A stretch of 64,000 nt of DNA from Pedobacter sp. W3I1 (GTDB lineage: Bacteria; Bacteroidota; Bacteroidia; Sphingobacteriales; Sphingobacteriaceae): assembly GCF_030816015.1 (NCBI RefSeq), contig NZ_JAUSXN010000001.1, positions 4,464,001 to 4,528,000 of the forward strand. Reading direction: 5' to 3'. Positions 46,221 to 56,338 of this stretch are shown here, piece after piece. Under the pieces are notes generated by a model. It did not search any database, had not been told where the DNA came from, and was given only the letters and a program-made list of their open reading frames with translations. How positions within the stretch are numbered: position 1 is the first letter of the stretch; every line of letters begins with the position of its first letter. The position numbers and the translations under genes were made by a program.

Positions 46221-46604
46221 ATGAAAAAGCATCGATTAGAACTAAGTTTAGGGATATGGGGATTTGAAGACATTACCCATGAGGAACTAACTGAATTAGT
46301 CGGGGTAAAGGCTATAAAAGAATATTTTAAAGGCCGTCCGGTTAATAAAAAACTGCCAAACGGAAAAATATCCAAGGAAAACGGGTGGATCATTGGTCCA
46401 TCAGAACTTGCTAAAAACAGTGATTTCGACGCCCAAATGGAGTATTTTATGGATATTGCAGAGGCGAAAATAGATGTGCTTAATATTCTATGCAGTAAAT
46501 ATCTTTGTGAATTTTCCTGCGCCGTTTTCTTAGAAGCTGAAAGCGAGGAAAGTACACCATGGGTTCATTTGGGAGACCGTTATAATAAAATTTTCGGGAA
46601 TTGA
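46221..46604 (+). CDS. DUF4279-like protein
   Basis: 127 aa, cytoplasmic. Layout resembles DUF4279: a strand LELSLGIWGFEDITHEELTE, a GxxxPV-loop with positively charged residues, a W (ENGWIIGPSEL), a helix of about 25 residues (AEAKIDVLNILCSKY) and closing strands (FSCAVFLEAESEESTPWVHL). Proteins of this family often occur beside polymorphic toxins as possible immunity proteins. No toxin gene is adjacent here. Confidence 0.55.
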   Translation: MKKHRLELSLGIWGFEDITHEELTELVGVKAIKEYFKGRPVNKKLPNGKISKENGWIIGPSELAKNSDFDAQMEYFMDIAEAKIDVLNILCSKYLCEFSCAVFLEAESEESTPWVHLGDRYNKIFGN

Positions 46605-47370
46605 ACGTACATTTTGATCTGGACTTATACCAGTAATGTGCTTTTATGAAGATATCCCTACTGGCCTACTCCATAAGAAACAACCTCTTTGTTATTTTCG
46701 TTCTCTTACAGCAGAATTTTAGCAGCTCAGCCCATAAATCAAGTCATCCCTTTTTACAGCCCTAACAGAAAGCACTCCCCCTGTCAGGAACAGACGCGGC
46801 ATCCTTTTGGAACAAAAGATATAGCAAATGGCCCGGTCCGCAGGGGACAGGCAAAAAACAATCGAAACAGAATCTGCCTTGTCCCCCCCACTTACCTCCT
46901 CCTATCCCTTCACCGCATAAACTCCTCAAACTCCTTCCGCTGCATTCTCCTTTATCCCTATTCCAAAAAAAAGCAACCACAAGAAGCACCCAACAACCCT
47001 TAGCCATTGACACCAACAAAATTGAAACCGGATACTTCGCCCCAAGCGCACCAATCATACAGCAAAAGCTAACAAAAACATTCAGTATAAATTTCCCGGA
47101 CCAGTTCATAACAATTAACAAGTCGGACTAACCACCAGAAAGTTGGTACATGATCAAGTCAAAGAACTTAAGTAACCGAAAATAAGACCTGCCACTAAAC
47201 TGATGAAAACAAACCTTAAGCACCGAATGGACGAATCCAATACAATCCCAGAAAGTTGGTAAAAGGTTTTAGAAACAAATAGGATGTATATTCCAAAACA
47301 ATTATGTATCTTGAGAACGCGACATCAAAGCAAAATGGAAAACTTCGGATCCATCAATTGAACTAACATT
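46605..47370. other. Intergenic region with repeat copy C and a C/A-rich tract
   Basis: No convincing gene. It holds repeat copy C (46780-46862) followed by a G-poor, C/A-rich run to about 47000. A minus-strand open frame across it (46762-47121) is an artefact of the repeat: the corresponding frame in copy B differs. The 250 nt before 47371 should contain the promoter of the next gene. Confidence 0.6.
46780..46862. repeat. Interspersed repeat, right module, copy C
   Basis: Third copy. CCTGTC (46780-46785) pairs with GACAGG at the right end, whereas copy A uses GCTGTC/GACAGC: a compensatory change at the outer pair. The left module seen in copies A and B is absent. Confidence 0.7.
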
Positions 47371-48474
47371 ATGAAAAAATTAACCTCTTCATTAATACTA
47401 ACCTTTGCATTTATATGCATTTTTACTTCACTTTTGAACGCCCAGGAATCCCGACCCGGCTTCCACATTAGCGGCCTGATCCGTGATATCCCAGACAGCA
47501 CTTATGTAGAATTAATTGATATTGAATCTCAATCCTGCATCGCTAAGGCACACACCAAATCCGGCAGGTTCGATTTGCACGGAGAGGTAGAGGCGCCAAC
47601 CCCTAGCTGGTTAGTCATTGGCGAAGAATATGCAATCATCCAAGTCGAAAATTTAAAAATGGATTTTTCTTCACCAGCAACCAATATGCGGCTTGAAAGC
47701 AAAACATCCGGCGGCAGAGAGCAAAGATTACAGACTTCATTGGATGCACTCCAAAGACCTATCGAGCTAACAACAATTTCAATCGCTAAGAAAATTAAAG
47801 ATAGTGTAGCAATGAGCGGCCAAAGAAAAGAAGAACTGAAAATGCAAATGACCAAATTAACGCATGAAATTCAACGGGTTTACGTGGAATTCGGCAAATC
47901 GAATATCGATTCATATATGGGACTCGACATAGTTTATCGCAATCGACAGGGAATCGGCAAAAAAAGCATTAAGGATCTATATCTAAAATTGCCTGTAGCG
48001 TTACAAAAAACGTCGGAAGGTACCGGACTTAAAATATTTTTCACCGAAAGATTAGCAGAAAAAGGATTTTCAGCGCCTGAGTTTGATGCTTTAACTTATG
48101 ACAACAAAGCATTTAAATTCTCAGCGCTAAAAGGAAAATATATTTACCTCACCTTTGGCGAAGCCGGATGTGCTCCCTGCCGTCTGGAAAACAGACTTAT
48201 TGGGGAACATTTCGATTCGCTGAAAGACAAGGTAACCTTTGTAAATTTCTCAATGGATAAAACTAGAAAAGCCTGGGAAACATCAACCAATTTCGATAAA
48301 ATCAGATGGTTCAACATTACGGACATCGCCAGTGAAAGTGGAAGAATAAAAAACCTGTACGATGTACAGGCTATGCCTACATCATTTCTGATAGACAAAA
48401 CGGGAAAAGTCATTGAAAAGTTTATCGGATTCAATCCTGACTTTATTAAAATAATCTCACAGGAAGCAAAATGA
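47371..48474 (+). CDS. DUF4369-TlpA-like thioredoxin-fold protein
   Basis: 367 aa. Signal peptide (MKKLTSSLILTFAFICIFTS) is followed by a DUF4369-like beta domain (HISGLIRDIPDSTYVELIDI). A helical middle (LTHEIQRVYVEFGKSNIDSY) precedes a C-terminal TlpA domain: YIYLTFGEAGCAPCRLENRL with the CAPC active site, and MPTSFLIDKTGKVIEKFIG with the cis-Pro. Convergent with the minus-strand transglutaminase gene 9 nt away. Periplasmic redox protein that could act on cysteine-containing secreted products such as the peptides of the neighbouring operon (inference). Confidence 0.88.
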   Translation: MKKLTSSLILTFAFICIFTSLLNAQESRPGFHISGLIRDIPDSTYVELIDIESQSCIAKAHTKSGRFDLHGEVEAPTPSWLVIGEEYAIIQVENLKMDFSSPATNMRLESKTSGGREQRLQTSLDALQRPIELTTISIAKKIKDSVAMSGQRKEELKMQMTKLTHEIQRVYVEFGKSNIDSYMGLDIVYRNRQGIGKKSIKDLYLKLPVALQKTSEGTGLKIFFTERLAEKGFSAPEFDALTYDNKAFKFSALKGKYIYLTFGEAGCAPCRLENRLIGEHFDSLKDKVTFVNFSMDKTRKAWETSTNFDKIRWFNITDIASESGRIKNLYDVQAMPTSFLIDKTGKVIEKFIGFNPDFIKIISQEAK

Positions 48475-48483
48475 CATATACTA

Positions 48484-50462
48484 TTAAAACCATTTTTGTT
48501 TTCCGCCGTCTATTGTAAAAATCCTGCTTTCGTCGGATCTGGAAAGTGCCTTTAAAAGGAATAATCCTTTCTTTGGCAGCCCATTAAATGTAATGGTGTT
48601 CGTATCTGGCACAACGGTAAAAATCGGTTTCCAATACCCGTTTGCCCAGTAGTTAAGTTCATACTTCCTCCCAGCAACTATTGAGGCATTGGGGGAGTCG
48701 TTAAGTTTTGGAGTTATTTTAACTTGTTCCAACACCGTCTTCTGACCATAATCAATTACTATATTTGTGTTATTATTGCTCGCTTTATAGAAAGTTGTTA
48801 CATCTCCATCAAAAGCATTATTAAGAATATTGTCATCGGCATTTTTGTCTGCCAACACTTTTCCCTTATTTCTGCCTTGCATTGTTAAAAAACTTATTTC
48901 TGCAAGTTGGCATGGTTTATTTTTTGCAGACAGATATCTATAATACCTAAAATGGTCTTTTTTGGAAAAGCTGAGGGTAGTTTCTCAAAAGGAAGCCCTC
49001 TTGATATGAATCGGTATAACACTTTTGAAGAAGAAAAATCTGAATTATTACTTCCCTCAATAACCGCTCCCTTAACTTCATCCATTGCAAACATTTCCGG
49101 AACGATAGGGTACACCCTGTTACATCTGACCATTTCTGTGACCTCTGTTTCCTTAGGATTCAATGTATTTACAAATCCATTTTCATCTAATTCGAGTGGA
49201 TGGCCTGCGGGAATAAAACCTTTTTTATCTAAAAAAGCAGGCAAATAAACGATTCCACCTTCCATTTTAGCGAATTCCACCTTATCTCCATTCCGCCTAG
49301 CCCAAGCGATTGGAATCCAGTCTTTATTGTTAAAAACACAGAGGTAGACAAATTTATTTGTGCTCAATCCTTTTTGTAAGTGTAGGGAAACGGTAAAGGT
49401 CCTGGCATATACATCGGTAACGTCAATCAAATTCGGGTCGCTTAAAAATCCTGGAATAGGTTCACTTTTACCTGCTAGAACAGCTAGTGAATTTTGATTT
49501 TGAGTAATGGTCTGCCTATAGACCTTTCCCTTTTTTGTTCCTGCCTTATGAGGAGTACCTGGACTATCCTCAGCACCCAAGAAGGGCTGAGAAATTCCCC
49601 TTTTATCGATCACTACGTTCCAATTGTGGCCAATACTTCTATAGGGCCATTGGGGGACAAAATCTGTAGCAACCGGTATGCCTACCGCACGCATCACAAA
49701 AATGGCTAAATCGCCCATATCACGGCATGTTCCAATTCGGTTTTTCACTAGACTTTCGGCACTGAAATTTGGCAAAAAAGAGGCTCGATTTGATAAAACC
49801 CAACCATTTCTAATCAATTCATCATTAATAATTTTAGTGGCCGATACTGCGTCCATTTTTGGATCTGGCTTTTTACCAAGTAATTTAACGAATTGCTCAT
49901 ACACTGCTTTTCTGTTGTAAGAAGGGATTTCCCGATCTATTGTATATGGCAATATATATTGGCAAAACTCATCGAAATTATAATCAAGGTGCCAAGGCGC
50001 CTGTTCCCATGCGAAGAATGCCTGATCAATATTCCCTATCAACTGATCAGCGGTCGCCTCCTGCAGCACACTTTTCCTTATTAGCGAATCGCCATGATAC
50101 TCACCATATATCTTCGATAAAGATGACATAATGAATTCACCATGATCCAGATCCCGCAAAACCAGTTCAGGATATTTCTGAAAAGCCTCCAAATTATGTC
50201 CCGTAAGATATGTTCTATTGTGCAGTGCACTAATGAGAAAATATGTTGCTCTCAATTTAAGGCTATCGGCAGAATCCTCTGAATAATGGTCAATCACCTG
50301 TAAGATTACAGACTTGTTTGCCTGGCTGTTTATAATATTCTTAATATTGTTAGGTAACTTTCTGTCTTTACACGAGGAAAATACGACCAAGCAAAAACAA
50401 ACAAGTAGAAATAAGCGACTACTTCCTGAAATGACACCCATAGGAACCTTAAATTTTTTCAT
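48484..50462 (-). CDS. Transglutaminase-like lipoprotein with C-terminal discoidin-type domain, split by a one-base deletion
   Basis: The first frame (50462-48894, 522 aa) has a leader with lipobox FSSC, a helical N-terminus, and a transglutaminase-like core: IGTCRDMGDLAIFVMRAVGI (C246) and IGHNWNVVIDKRG (H279, then Asp). The second frame (48882-48484) encodes AFDGDVTTFYK and AGRKYELNYWANGYWKP, the F5/8-type C-like tail that Bacteroidota transglutaminase lipoproteins carry. One extra base at about 48901-48906 turns the junction into NLAEISFLTMQGRNKGK, recovering the family's IAEI motif. Last gene of the minus-strand run. Surface peptide-modifying or sugar-binding role is inferred. Confidence 0.85.
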
Positions 50463-50469
50463 ATCGTAA

Positions 50470-51849
50470 TTAATTTTTTAATACAAATGGGATGTTCTTT
50501 CTCTCTGATATCAAGACGGCATCTTTAGCATCAGATACCTTGAATGAAAAATGCAGCTCATCCAACGTCTGAGGAACGCTGATTCGAAACCATGTTGAAT
50601 CCATAGGTTTAAGTACGATCCTGCTGGCACCAACTGCAAATAATTCTTTAGTTTTCTTCTTCCAAAAGGAATACGAAACAGAGCCCGTAAAACTTGAGGA
50701 AGCCCTATTTTTGATCAAAACAACTGTATCGAGCTTATTTGCTTTGTTTATGCTGAGAAATTTTGAATAATCGAGTAATAGTTGTTCATCAGGACTTACG
50801 ATTTTTACAGATCCCGGGCGTTCGATCATTCCACCTCCACCACCGCTGTCGAATACTCTGATCGCAATCAGATTGCTAGAATGCCTGTGAAAGCGTGGAT
50901 CGTCAACGGAAATACGGTACCTTCTGGGAGTATTTGCCCAGGAATTTCCCTTTTTAAAGTTATTGTTAAGATCCTGTTTCAGGCTATGAATATCTTTATT
51001 GTTTTCGCCGATCAGTTGACCATTAAGGTAAACCTGATCATAATCATCTATTTTACCAAGGTTGAACTCAAGCACAGTCTGGTCAGTAAAATATTTTGTT
51101 AAGGATTTTGGAACATCAAAGCACTGACGATACCATGCGTAACCATCGTAGTCAGGAAATCCCGCCGTCTCCCATTCTTGACCCGCATCGATTATTGTCC
51201 ACTTTTTATCATCGTAGTCCTCCCGTGAAAAATTAATGGAGTCTGCCATTATGAACTTCCACTTGGTGTTAAAAGAAGTACTTAATAAATTCCTGAGCTT
51301 GATGTGGGATGTGGTAATAAAAGCAGGTGAATTCATCCCGAGTCCGCCACCAAAATCAACTACACGGATGGCTATAGTATTTTCTCTGTCCCATAATATT
51401 CTCTTATCATTGATATCCATTTCATAAACTCGGCTAACCTGCGCAAAACTTTTCAAACTGTCCGCTGGATTTAGTCCAAGCTCTCCATTGCTTCCGATCA
51501 AATGCCCATTTAGATAGAATCGGTCACTATCATCAATTTGGCCCAGATGAAAACTAATCTTTTTCATGACTGCCTTATTTTTAACCGATGAGGGAATTAC
51601 AACATGATAACGGTACCAGACAATCCCATCATAGTCCCTAAATCCCTGGACATCCAAGGGCTTTTGTTCATCAATTTCAATCCATGTACTGTCCTCATAA
51701 GCGGACGTTGAATACTTAATAGAGTCAGAGGTCTTGACTCTCCAGGCCCCGTCCAGCAATATCTCGGAATCAGCAAAATGTTTCTCTGTACACGAATTCA
51801 AAAGGGAAATCACAATAGTTGACAAGAGTAGAATTTTATTCAATTTCAT
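50470..51849 (-). CDS. Lipoprotein with two GH2-type sugar-binding-like domains
   Basis: 459 aa. Lipobox SLLNSC. Two homologous jelly-roll units: LLDGAWRVKTSDSIKYS with FRDYDGIVWYRYHVVIP and IDDSDRFYLNGHLIG; then STSFNTKWKFIMADSINFS with FPDYDGYAWYRQCFDVP and IDDYDQVYLNGQLIG. Each has the strand order of the glycoside hydrolase family 2 sugar-binding domain, but there is no catalytic domain. Third part (about 360-459) is a beta sandwich. 7 nt upstream of the transglutaminase gene, 18 nt after tolC. Confidence 0.78.
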   Translation of the reverse strand: MKLNKILLLSTIVISLLNSCTEKHFADSEILLDGAWRVKTSDSIKYSTSAYEDSTWIEIDEQKPLDVQGFRDYDGIVWYRYHVVIPSSVKNKAVMKKISFHLGQIDDSDRFYLNGHLIGSNGELGLNPADSLKSFAQVSRVYEMDINDKRILWDRENTIAIRVVDFGGGLGMNSPAFITTSHIKLRNLLSTSFNTKWKFIMADSINFSREDYDDKKWTIIDAGQEWETAGFPDYDGYAWYRQCFDVPKSLTKYFTDQTVLEFNLGKIDDYDQVYLNGQLIGENNKDIHSLKQDLNNNFKKGNSWANTPRRYRISVDDPRFHRHSSNLIAIRVFDSGGGGGMIERPGSVKIVSPDEQLLLDYSKFLSINKANKLDTVVLIKNRASSSFTGSVSYSFWKKKTKELFAVGASRIVLKPMDSTWFRISVPQTLDELHFSFKVSDAKDAVLISERKNIPFVLKN

Positions 51850-51867
51850 ATTATTATAATTTTACGA

Positions 51868-53298
51868 CTAGTCATTGAGGTTAGATAAAATTAATGACCG
51901 TATCTCATAGTACGATTCCCAATATCTCCGCAACGAACCGATGTATGCCCGCTTTGCAGTATCACGTTCATCGATTGCGATATTCAAATCAGTTACTGTC
52001 ACTTTACCATATCTAAAGCGATCCATAACAAGCGTGTACCTTTCCTCGGTAACTGCTTCCGTTTTTCTAGATATTTCAATATTTTCCAATATTAAATTCA
52101 TATTTTCTACAATATTATTGACCTCACTGATGATCGCGATTTCTTCCTGTTCAACAGTATATAGGTTTGTGTTTAGATTCGAATTTGCAATACTTATTTT
52201 CCCCTTGGTCCTGCCCCAGTCCAAGACGGGTATACTTACACCTATTGTAAGAGCCCGTTGACTATTCGGCCTTTTGTATAATAGAGGCAAGGTTTCCCCT
52301 ATATTGCTATAGCCGAAAGAGGTAGTAAGATTTATCTTAAAGCGATCTCTCTTAGCCTGATCCAGATCTCTTTTTGCTTCTAATTGCCTAATTCTAAAAG
52401 TTGTAAACTCAGAACGATTCTTCCTGGCGTTTTCAACTGCCGTCTTTGGTGTAATATTCAATTTCGGCAAAATCTCAGGAAGTACCAGCCTGGAAACGTC
52501 AAGATCCTTATCACCTATAAAACTTTGTAGATTAAAGACAGATGTTCTTATTTTTACCTCTGCAAGCGCAAGAGCCTGCGTCGACTTCAAAAGCTGAATT
52601 TCAAGTTGCAGGATTTTATCTTTGGTCGTGGTACCAAATTTTATTTTCTGATTTTCTATCTCTAAAATTTCTTTCTGATTTTGAAGATTTTTCTTTGCTA
52701 AAGTATAATCACCCTGGGCATCGAGCACATCAAAGTAGAGCTTAGTTACGGTAAGTGAAAGTATCTCAACCTTCCTTACATATTCTTTTTCTGCTTCCTC
52801 TAGTTTAAGTGGCTCTATCTTTCTATCCCATTTAAAGCTATTGAAGGCAAACAATGGCTGGTTAAGACTTACTGTAAACGGATTACCAGAGTACTGCATT
52901 TCCTTACGGCTGAAATCATCGAAGCGGGTAAGGTTGCTGTTTACTGCCAATAGACCTCCGGTAAGCCCTATTTGCTGCGATAAACTTAGCCCGATGTTAC
53001 TGTAATTTTGCTTCCTTGGTAAAAAAATAAGTGAGCCGTCCGGCTGTCTTACACCAAAAAAATCACTACTAAAATCTGCTATATTGCCAGAAAGGGATAA
53101 TTGGGGTTTCAAAGTGGCTTTGTAACTTTCATAAAGATAATTTCTGTTTTCCTTTAGACTAGTAGCGATTTTCGCAGAAGTAGAATTATTTTTAGCCCTG
53201 GCGATCACCTCACCCAAAGTCTGGAGTTGTGCTATCGTGTCAGTGGATGACAAAAACATAATACCGAAGAGAGACAATATGAGAAGCGTATGTTTCAT
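51868..53298 (-). CDS. TolC-family outer membrane efflux protein
   Basis: 476 aa. Signal peptide ends STDTIAQ. Two OEP repeats with long periplasmic helices (EKEYVRKVEILSLTVTKLYF and VTEERYTLVMDRFRYGKVTV) and short barrel-strand pairs (GNIADFSSDFFGV, LTTSFGYSNIGETL). It would form the outer membrane channel of the tripartite exporter with the adaptor and RND permease encoded next. Start overlaps the RND gene's end by 4 nt. Confidence 0.92.
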   Translation of the reverse strand: MKHTLLILSLFGIMFLSSTDTIAQLQTLGEVIARAKNNSTSAKIATSLKENRNYLYESYKATLKPQLSLSGNIADFSSDFFGVRQPDGSLIFLPRKQNYSNIGLSLSQQIGLTGGLLAVNSNLTRFDDFSRKEMQYSGNPFTVSLNQPLFAFNSFKWDRKIEPLKLEEAEKEYVRKVEILSLTVTKLYFDVLDAQGDYTLAKKNLQNQKEILEIENQKIKFGTTTKDKILQLEIQLLKSTQALALAEVKIRTSVFNLQSFIGDKDLDVSRLVLPEILPKLNITPKTAVENARKNRSEFTTFRIRQLEAKRDLDQAKRDRFKINLTTSFGYSNIGETLPLLYKRPNSQRALTIGVSIPVLDWGRTKGKISIANSNLNTNLYTVEQEEIAIISEVNNIVENMNLILENIEISRKTEAVTEERYTLVMDRFRYGKVTVTDLNIAIDERDTAKRAYIGSLRRYWESYYEIRSLILSNLND

Positions 53299-56200
53299 TT
53301 TAATATTTTTTTTCGGCCAGAGCTAATCAAAAGATAAGTCAATGGTATAAACCATAAGGTAAAGAAGGTACCAATTGTTAGCCCTCCAACGATAACATAT
53401 GCAAGTGGCCGCTGTAATTCGTTGCCAATACCATCGCTAAAGAACACTGGGATTAAGGCTAAACTTGTAGTCAGTGAGACCATTAATAATGGTTTGAGAC
53501 AGATTTTTCCTGCGTCCCTGATAGCCTTCAGCAGAATATCACCGCTATTCAAATTCGGATCTTGAGCATATTCACGGCGCAAACGATTTATTGTTTCGAC
53601 CTTTAACGATGGGTCATCGACAATAATTCCAAAAACGACGATAAAACCAATCGCAGCCATTATATCAAAACTACCACCAGCCAACCACAGCACAAATACA
53701 GAACCAGAGAATCCTATCGGAATGGTGAGCATTACAATAAGCGGGTAAAGTAAATGCTCAAATTGGATCGCCAAAATTAGATATAACAATAACAGCGATA
53801 TAGCCGCAATCATGAGCATTTCCATCATTAGTTTTCTACTTTTTGTTTTGCTTCCGGTAAACGAAGCTGAAAATCCTTTTTCCTTGGCTAGCATCGAAAT
53901 ATTTCTTTCAATCTGGGGATGATCTGCAGAGGACTCATATGATACGGAGAAATACTGACCTGAACGATCAGAAGAGATACTTTTCATTTGTTGATCATAG
54001 TGGTAGTCAATAAAAGTCCTTAATTGAAAAATAGCGCTGTCCCGACCTACGACAACATTTGAGAGTTTCTCCGCAATGTTTTGGTTATCTTCACTCAACT
54101 GAATTACCTCTTCTTCCCCAAAGGTTTTAAGTTTGGAAATTCTGTAGGCACCAAAAATGCTGTTTAGCTTATCCTTGATGGCCTCCCGGCTTACACCGTA
54201 CCGTAATGCTTTTTCTGTATTAATGTTTATCTGAACCCCTGTCTCCTTATTAAAACCTGCATCTTTTTTAAAATTCGTGGGCAAGACCATGAACAAGGAA
54301 TCTATTTTCTTCGACAGGGTCTCATCCGACATATTGACTAATTGCCGGAAGCGAACCTCCAGATAAGGCTCATTACTGTCAAAAATTTTTGTAAATGCGT
54401 TGGGCGCATTTTCAATCTGGAAAGTGGCTGTCGGAAATTGAACCGCTAAAAATTTTGAAATTTTTCGGTTAACCTCTGATTTGACTTTTGCATTCTCTGT
54501 TTTGAAGTATACTTGAGAATTTTGAATTGTTCCACTTTCTCTGGAAAGGATGAACTGGTCAATTCCAATGTCTGCCTCCCAGCTGGCGGGGTAAGTCTGA
54601 ATGATACTGGTGAGGAGTTCGGTTCGCCGGCGGTTTTCCTCCACATCTATCGGATCTTTCCAATCTATCTTTATAATTGATTCGGTTGAAGAAAGAGTAG
54701 GAAGTGTTTCGACTCTGATATTCCTCGCCAGAAAGAAACCCATTGGCATCACCAAAAAAGCAAGCATCAAAAATAGTCGCCTGTGGGCAAATACCTTATC
54801 CATCATTGTGGTGTAGCGTTTTAATATACCCTTGTAAAGAATAGTATCGTCTTTTAGTCTCTCAACCGGAGTTTTCATGAAAACTTTATACAAGACAGGA
54901 TTCAGGCAAAAAGCCACTAACAACGATACTCCTAGTGAAATGGTGAGTGCAATTGCCTGATCGAAGATCAGGGAACCCGCTAAACCATTTAGAAAGATTA
55001 ATGGTGCGTATATCGCCACTGTTGTCAGGACGTTTCCGATCACGGGACTCATAACTTCATTCACTCCCTGAATACAACTCTCATCAATACTTAAACCTAA
55101 TTTTCTTTTTCTCGTAATACTTTCCAATACCACTATAGAATTGTCAATCAGCATACCTACCCCTAGAGTAAGTCCAGATAGAGAGATAATATTGAACGAT
55201 ATCCCAAAAAGATAAAAAAAAATTGCCGTGATAATAAGTGATATCGGAATGCTTATTCCCATTAGAATTGGTGATTGATAATTCCCCAAAAAGAGAAAGA
55301 GCAATAACAAGCAAAAGAAACCTCCATAGATAAGATCCTGATTGAGGTTGCCAATACCTTCTTCAAGTAAAAAATTTTGGTCCTGGGTAAGATAGAAACT
55401 AACATTGGGGTAATCCAGACTAAACTGCGCCATAGCGTCCTTAATCTTAGGCTCAAGCCTGTTCATCCTAGCTGCAGGGTGTTTATGGATTGTTATCACT
55501 AGCCCCACCAAACCATTGTAAACGTGATAGCCTTGCGCCTGTTTTACTTCCTTCTCTACATCTGCTAATTTACCAAGTGGTACATGACTGCCATCACGAA
55601 TTCTTAGCGGCAGGCTGAGAATCTGTTCTCTAGTTCCAAATTCTTGATTGATCCTTACATGAAAAATGTATTGCCCGTCCTTAACCGACAAAGAGCCCAG
55701 ATCTTTATTGTTTTCCCGGATTGCATTTGCTATGGAAAGTTCATTAAGACCTACGGCTTGAAGTGCTTTTTTCTTGGGTACAATAGTAAGTGCGGACTGC
55801 TGCCTTCCATTGATATCAACCATTGATACACCCTCTATTTGCTCCAGGCGTTTTTTGATTACCCTTTCGGTAAGTTCAGAAATCTGATTGTAATTCTCTC
55901 CCGGTTTCGGGATTACCTGCAACCTAACTATGGGAACATCACTGGTGCTCAACTTGATAACCTCAGGCCGTTCCATATCATCTGGAAGAGAAGATATTAA
56001 TCTATCTAGCTTCTCATTCACCTGAACATTTGCCAGGTCCATCCGAGTTTTATAGGCGAATTTAAGTGTTAATGTCGCAGCATTATTAGTTGACTGACAT
56101 TGAATATCTTCAACATAATCTACTGTTGATAAGGAGTTCCGCAGGAGTGAGGTTACATCCCTCTCAATCTCTTCTGCCGATGCGTTCGGATAACGAACTT

Positions 56201-56336
56201 TCACCACAATTTCAGGAATACTTATGTCTGGCAGCAACGAAACGGGAACATGAAAAAACAAAAAAACACCAAATACCATCATGACCAGGCATGTGAGCAT
56301 CACTCCGATAGGCCTGGTTAACAAATATCTTACCAT
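53295..56336 (-). CDS. RND-family exporter permease 1 (AcrB/HAE type)
   Basis: 1013 aa. N-terminal TM (LLTRPIGVMLTCLVMMVFGV), porter domain (SAEEIERDVTSLLRNSLSTV), TM2-6 with GLTLGVGMLIDNSIVVLESI carrying the TM4 acidic residue, second porter domain, and TM8-12 with VVFGIIVDDPSLKVETINRL. Full length for the family. 2 nt after the adaptor gene and overlapping tolC by 4 nt, so this is a complete tripartite exporter. Substrate could be the short peptides encoded upstream rather than a drug. Confidence 0.93.
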   Translation of the reverse strand: MVRYLLTRPIGVMLTCLVMMVFGVFLFFHVPVSLLPDISIPEIVVKVRYPNASAEEIERDVTSLLRNSLSTVDYVEDIQCQSTNNAATLTLKFAYKTRMDLANVQVNEKLDRLISSLPDDMERPEVIKLSTSDVPIVRLQVIPKPGENYNQISELTERVIKKRLEQIEGVSMVDINGRQQSALTIVPKKKALQAVGLNELSIANAIRENNKDLGSLSVKDGQYIFHVRINQEFGTREQILSLPLRIRDGSHVPLGKLADVEKEVKQAQGYHVYNGLVGLVITIHKHPAARMNRLEPKIKDAMAQFSLDYPNVSFYLTQDQNFLLEEGIGNLNQDLIYGGFFCLLLLFLFLGNYQSPILMGISIPISLIITAIFFYLFGISFNIISLSGLTLGVGMLIDNSIVVLESITRKRKLGLSIDESCIQGVNEVMSPVIGNVLTTVAIYAPLIFLNGLAGSLIFDQAIALTISLGVSLLVAFCLNPVLYKVFMKTPVERLKDDTILYKGILKRYTTMMDKVFAHRRLFLMLAFLVMPMGFFLARNIRVETLPTLSSTESIIKIDWKDPIDVEENRRRTELLTSIIQTYPASWEADIGIDQFILSRESGTIQNSQVYFKTENAKVKSEVNRKISKFLAVQFPTATFQIENAPNAFTKIFDSNEPYLEVRFRQLVNMSDETLSKKIDSLFMVLPTNFKKDAGFNKETGVQININTEKALRYGVSREAIKDKLNSIFGAYRISKLKTFGEEEVIQLSEDNQNIAEKLSNVVVGRDSAIFQLRTFIDYHYDQQMKSISSDRSGQYFSVSYESSADHPQIERNISMLAKEKGFSASFTGSKTKSRKLMMEMLMIAAISLLLLYLILAIQFEHLLYPLIVMLTIPIGFSGSVFVLWLAGGSFDIMAAIGFIVVFGIIVDDPSLKVETINRLRREYAQDPNLNSGDILLKAIRDAGKICLKPLLMVSLTTSLALIPVFFSDGIGNELQRPLAYVIVGGLTIGTFFTLWFIPLTYLLISSGRKKILK

Positions 56337-56338
56337 AG

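Noticed and set aside
46762-47121. 119-codon minus-strand ORF
   Set aside because: It covers repeat copy C and its C/A-rich tail, uses a different frame from the ORF in copy B, and is low-complexity.
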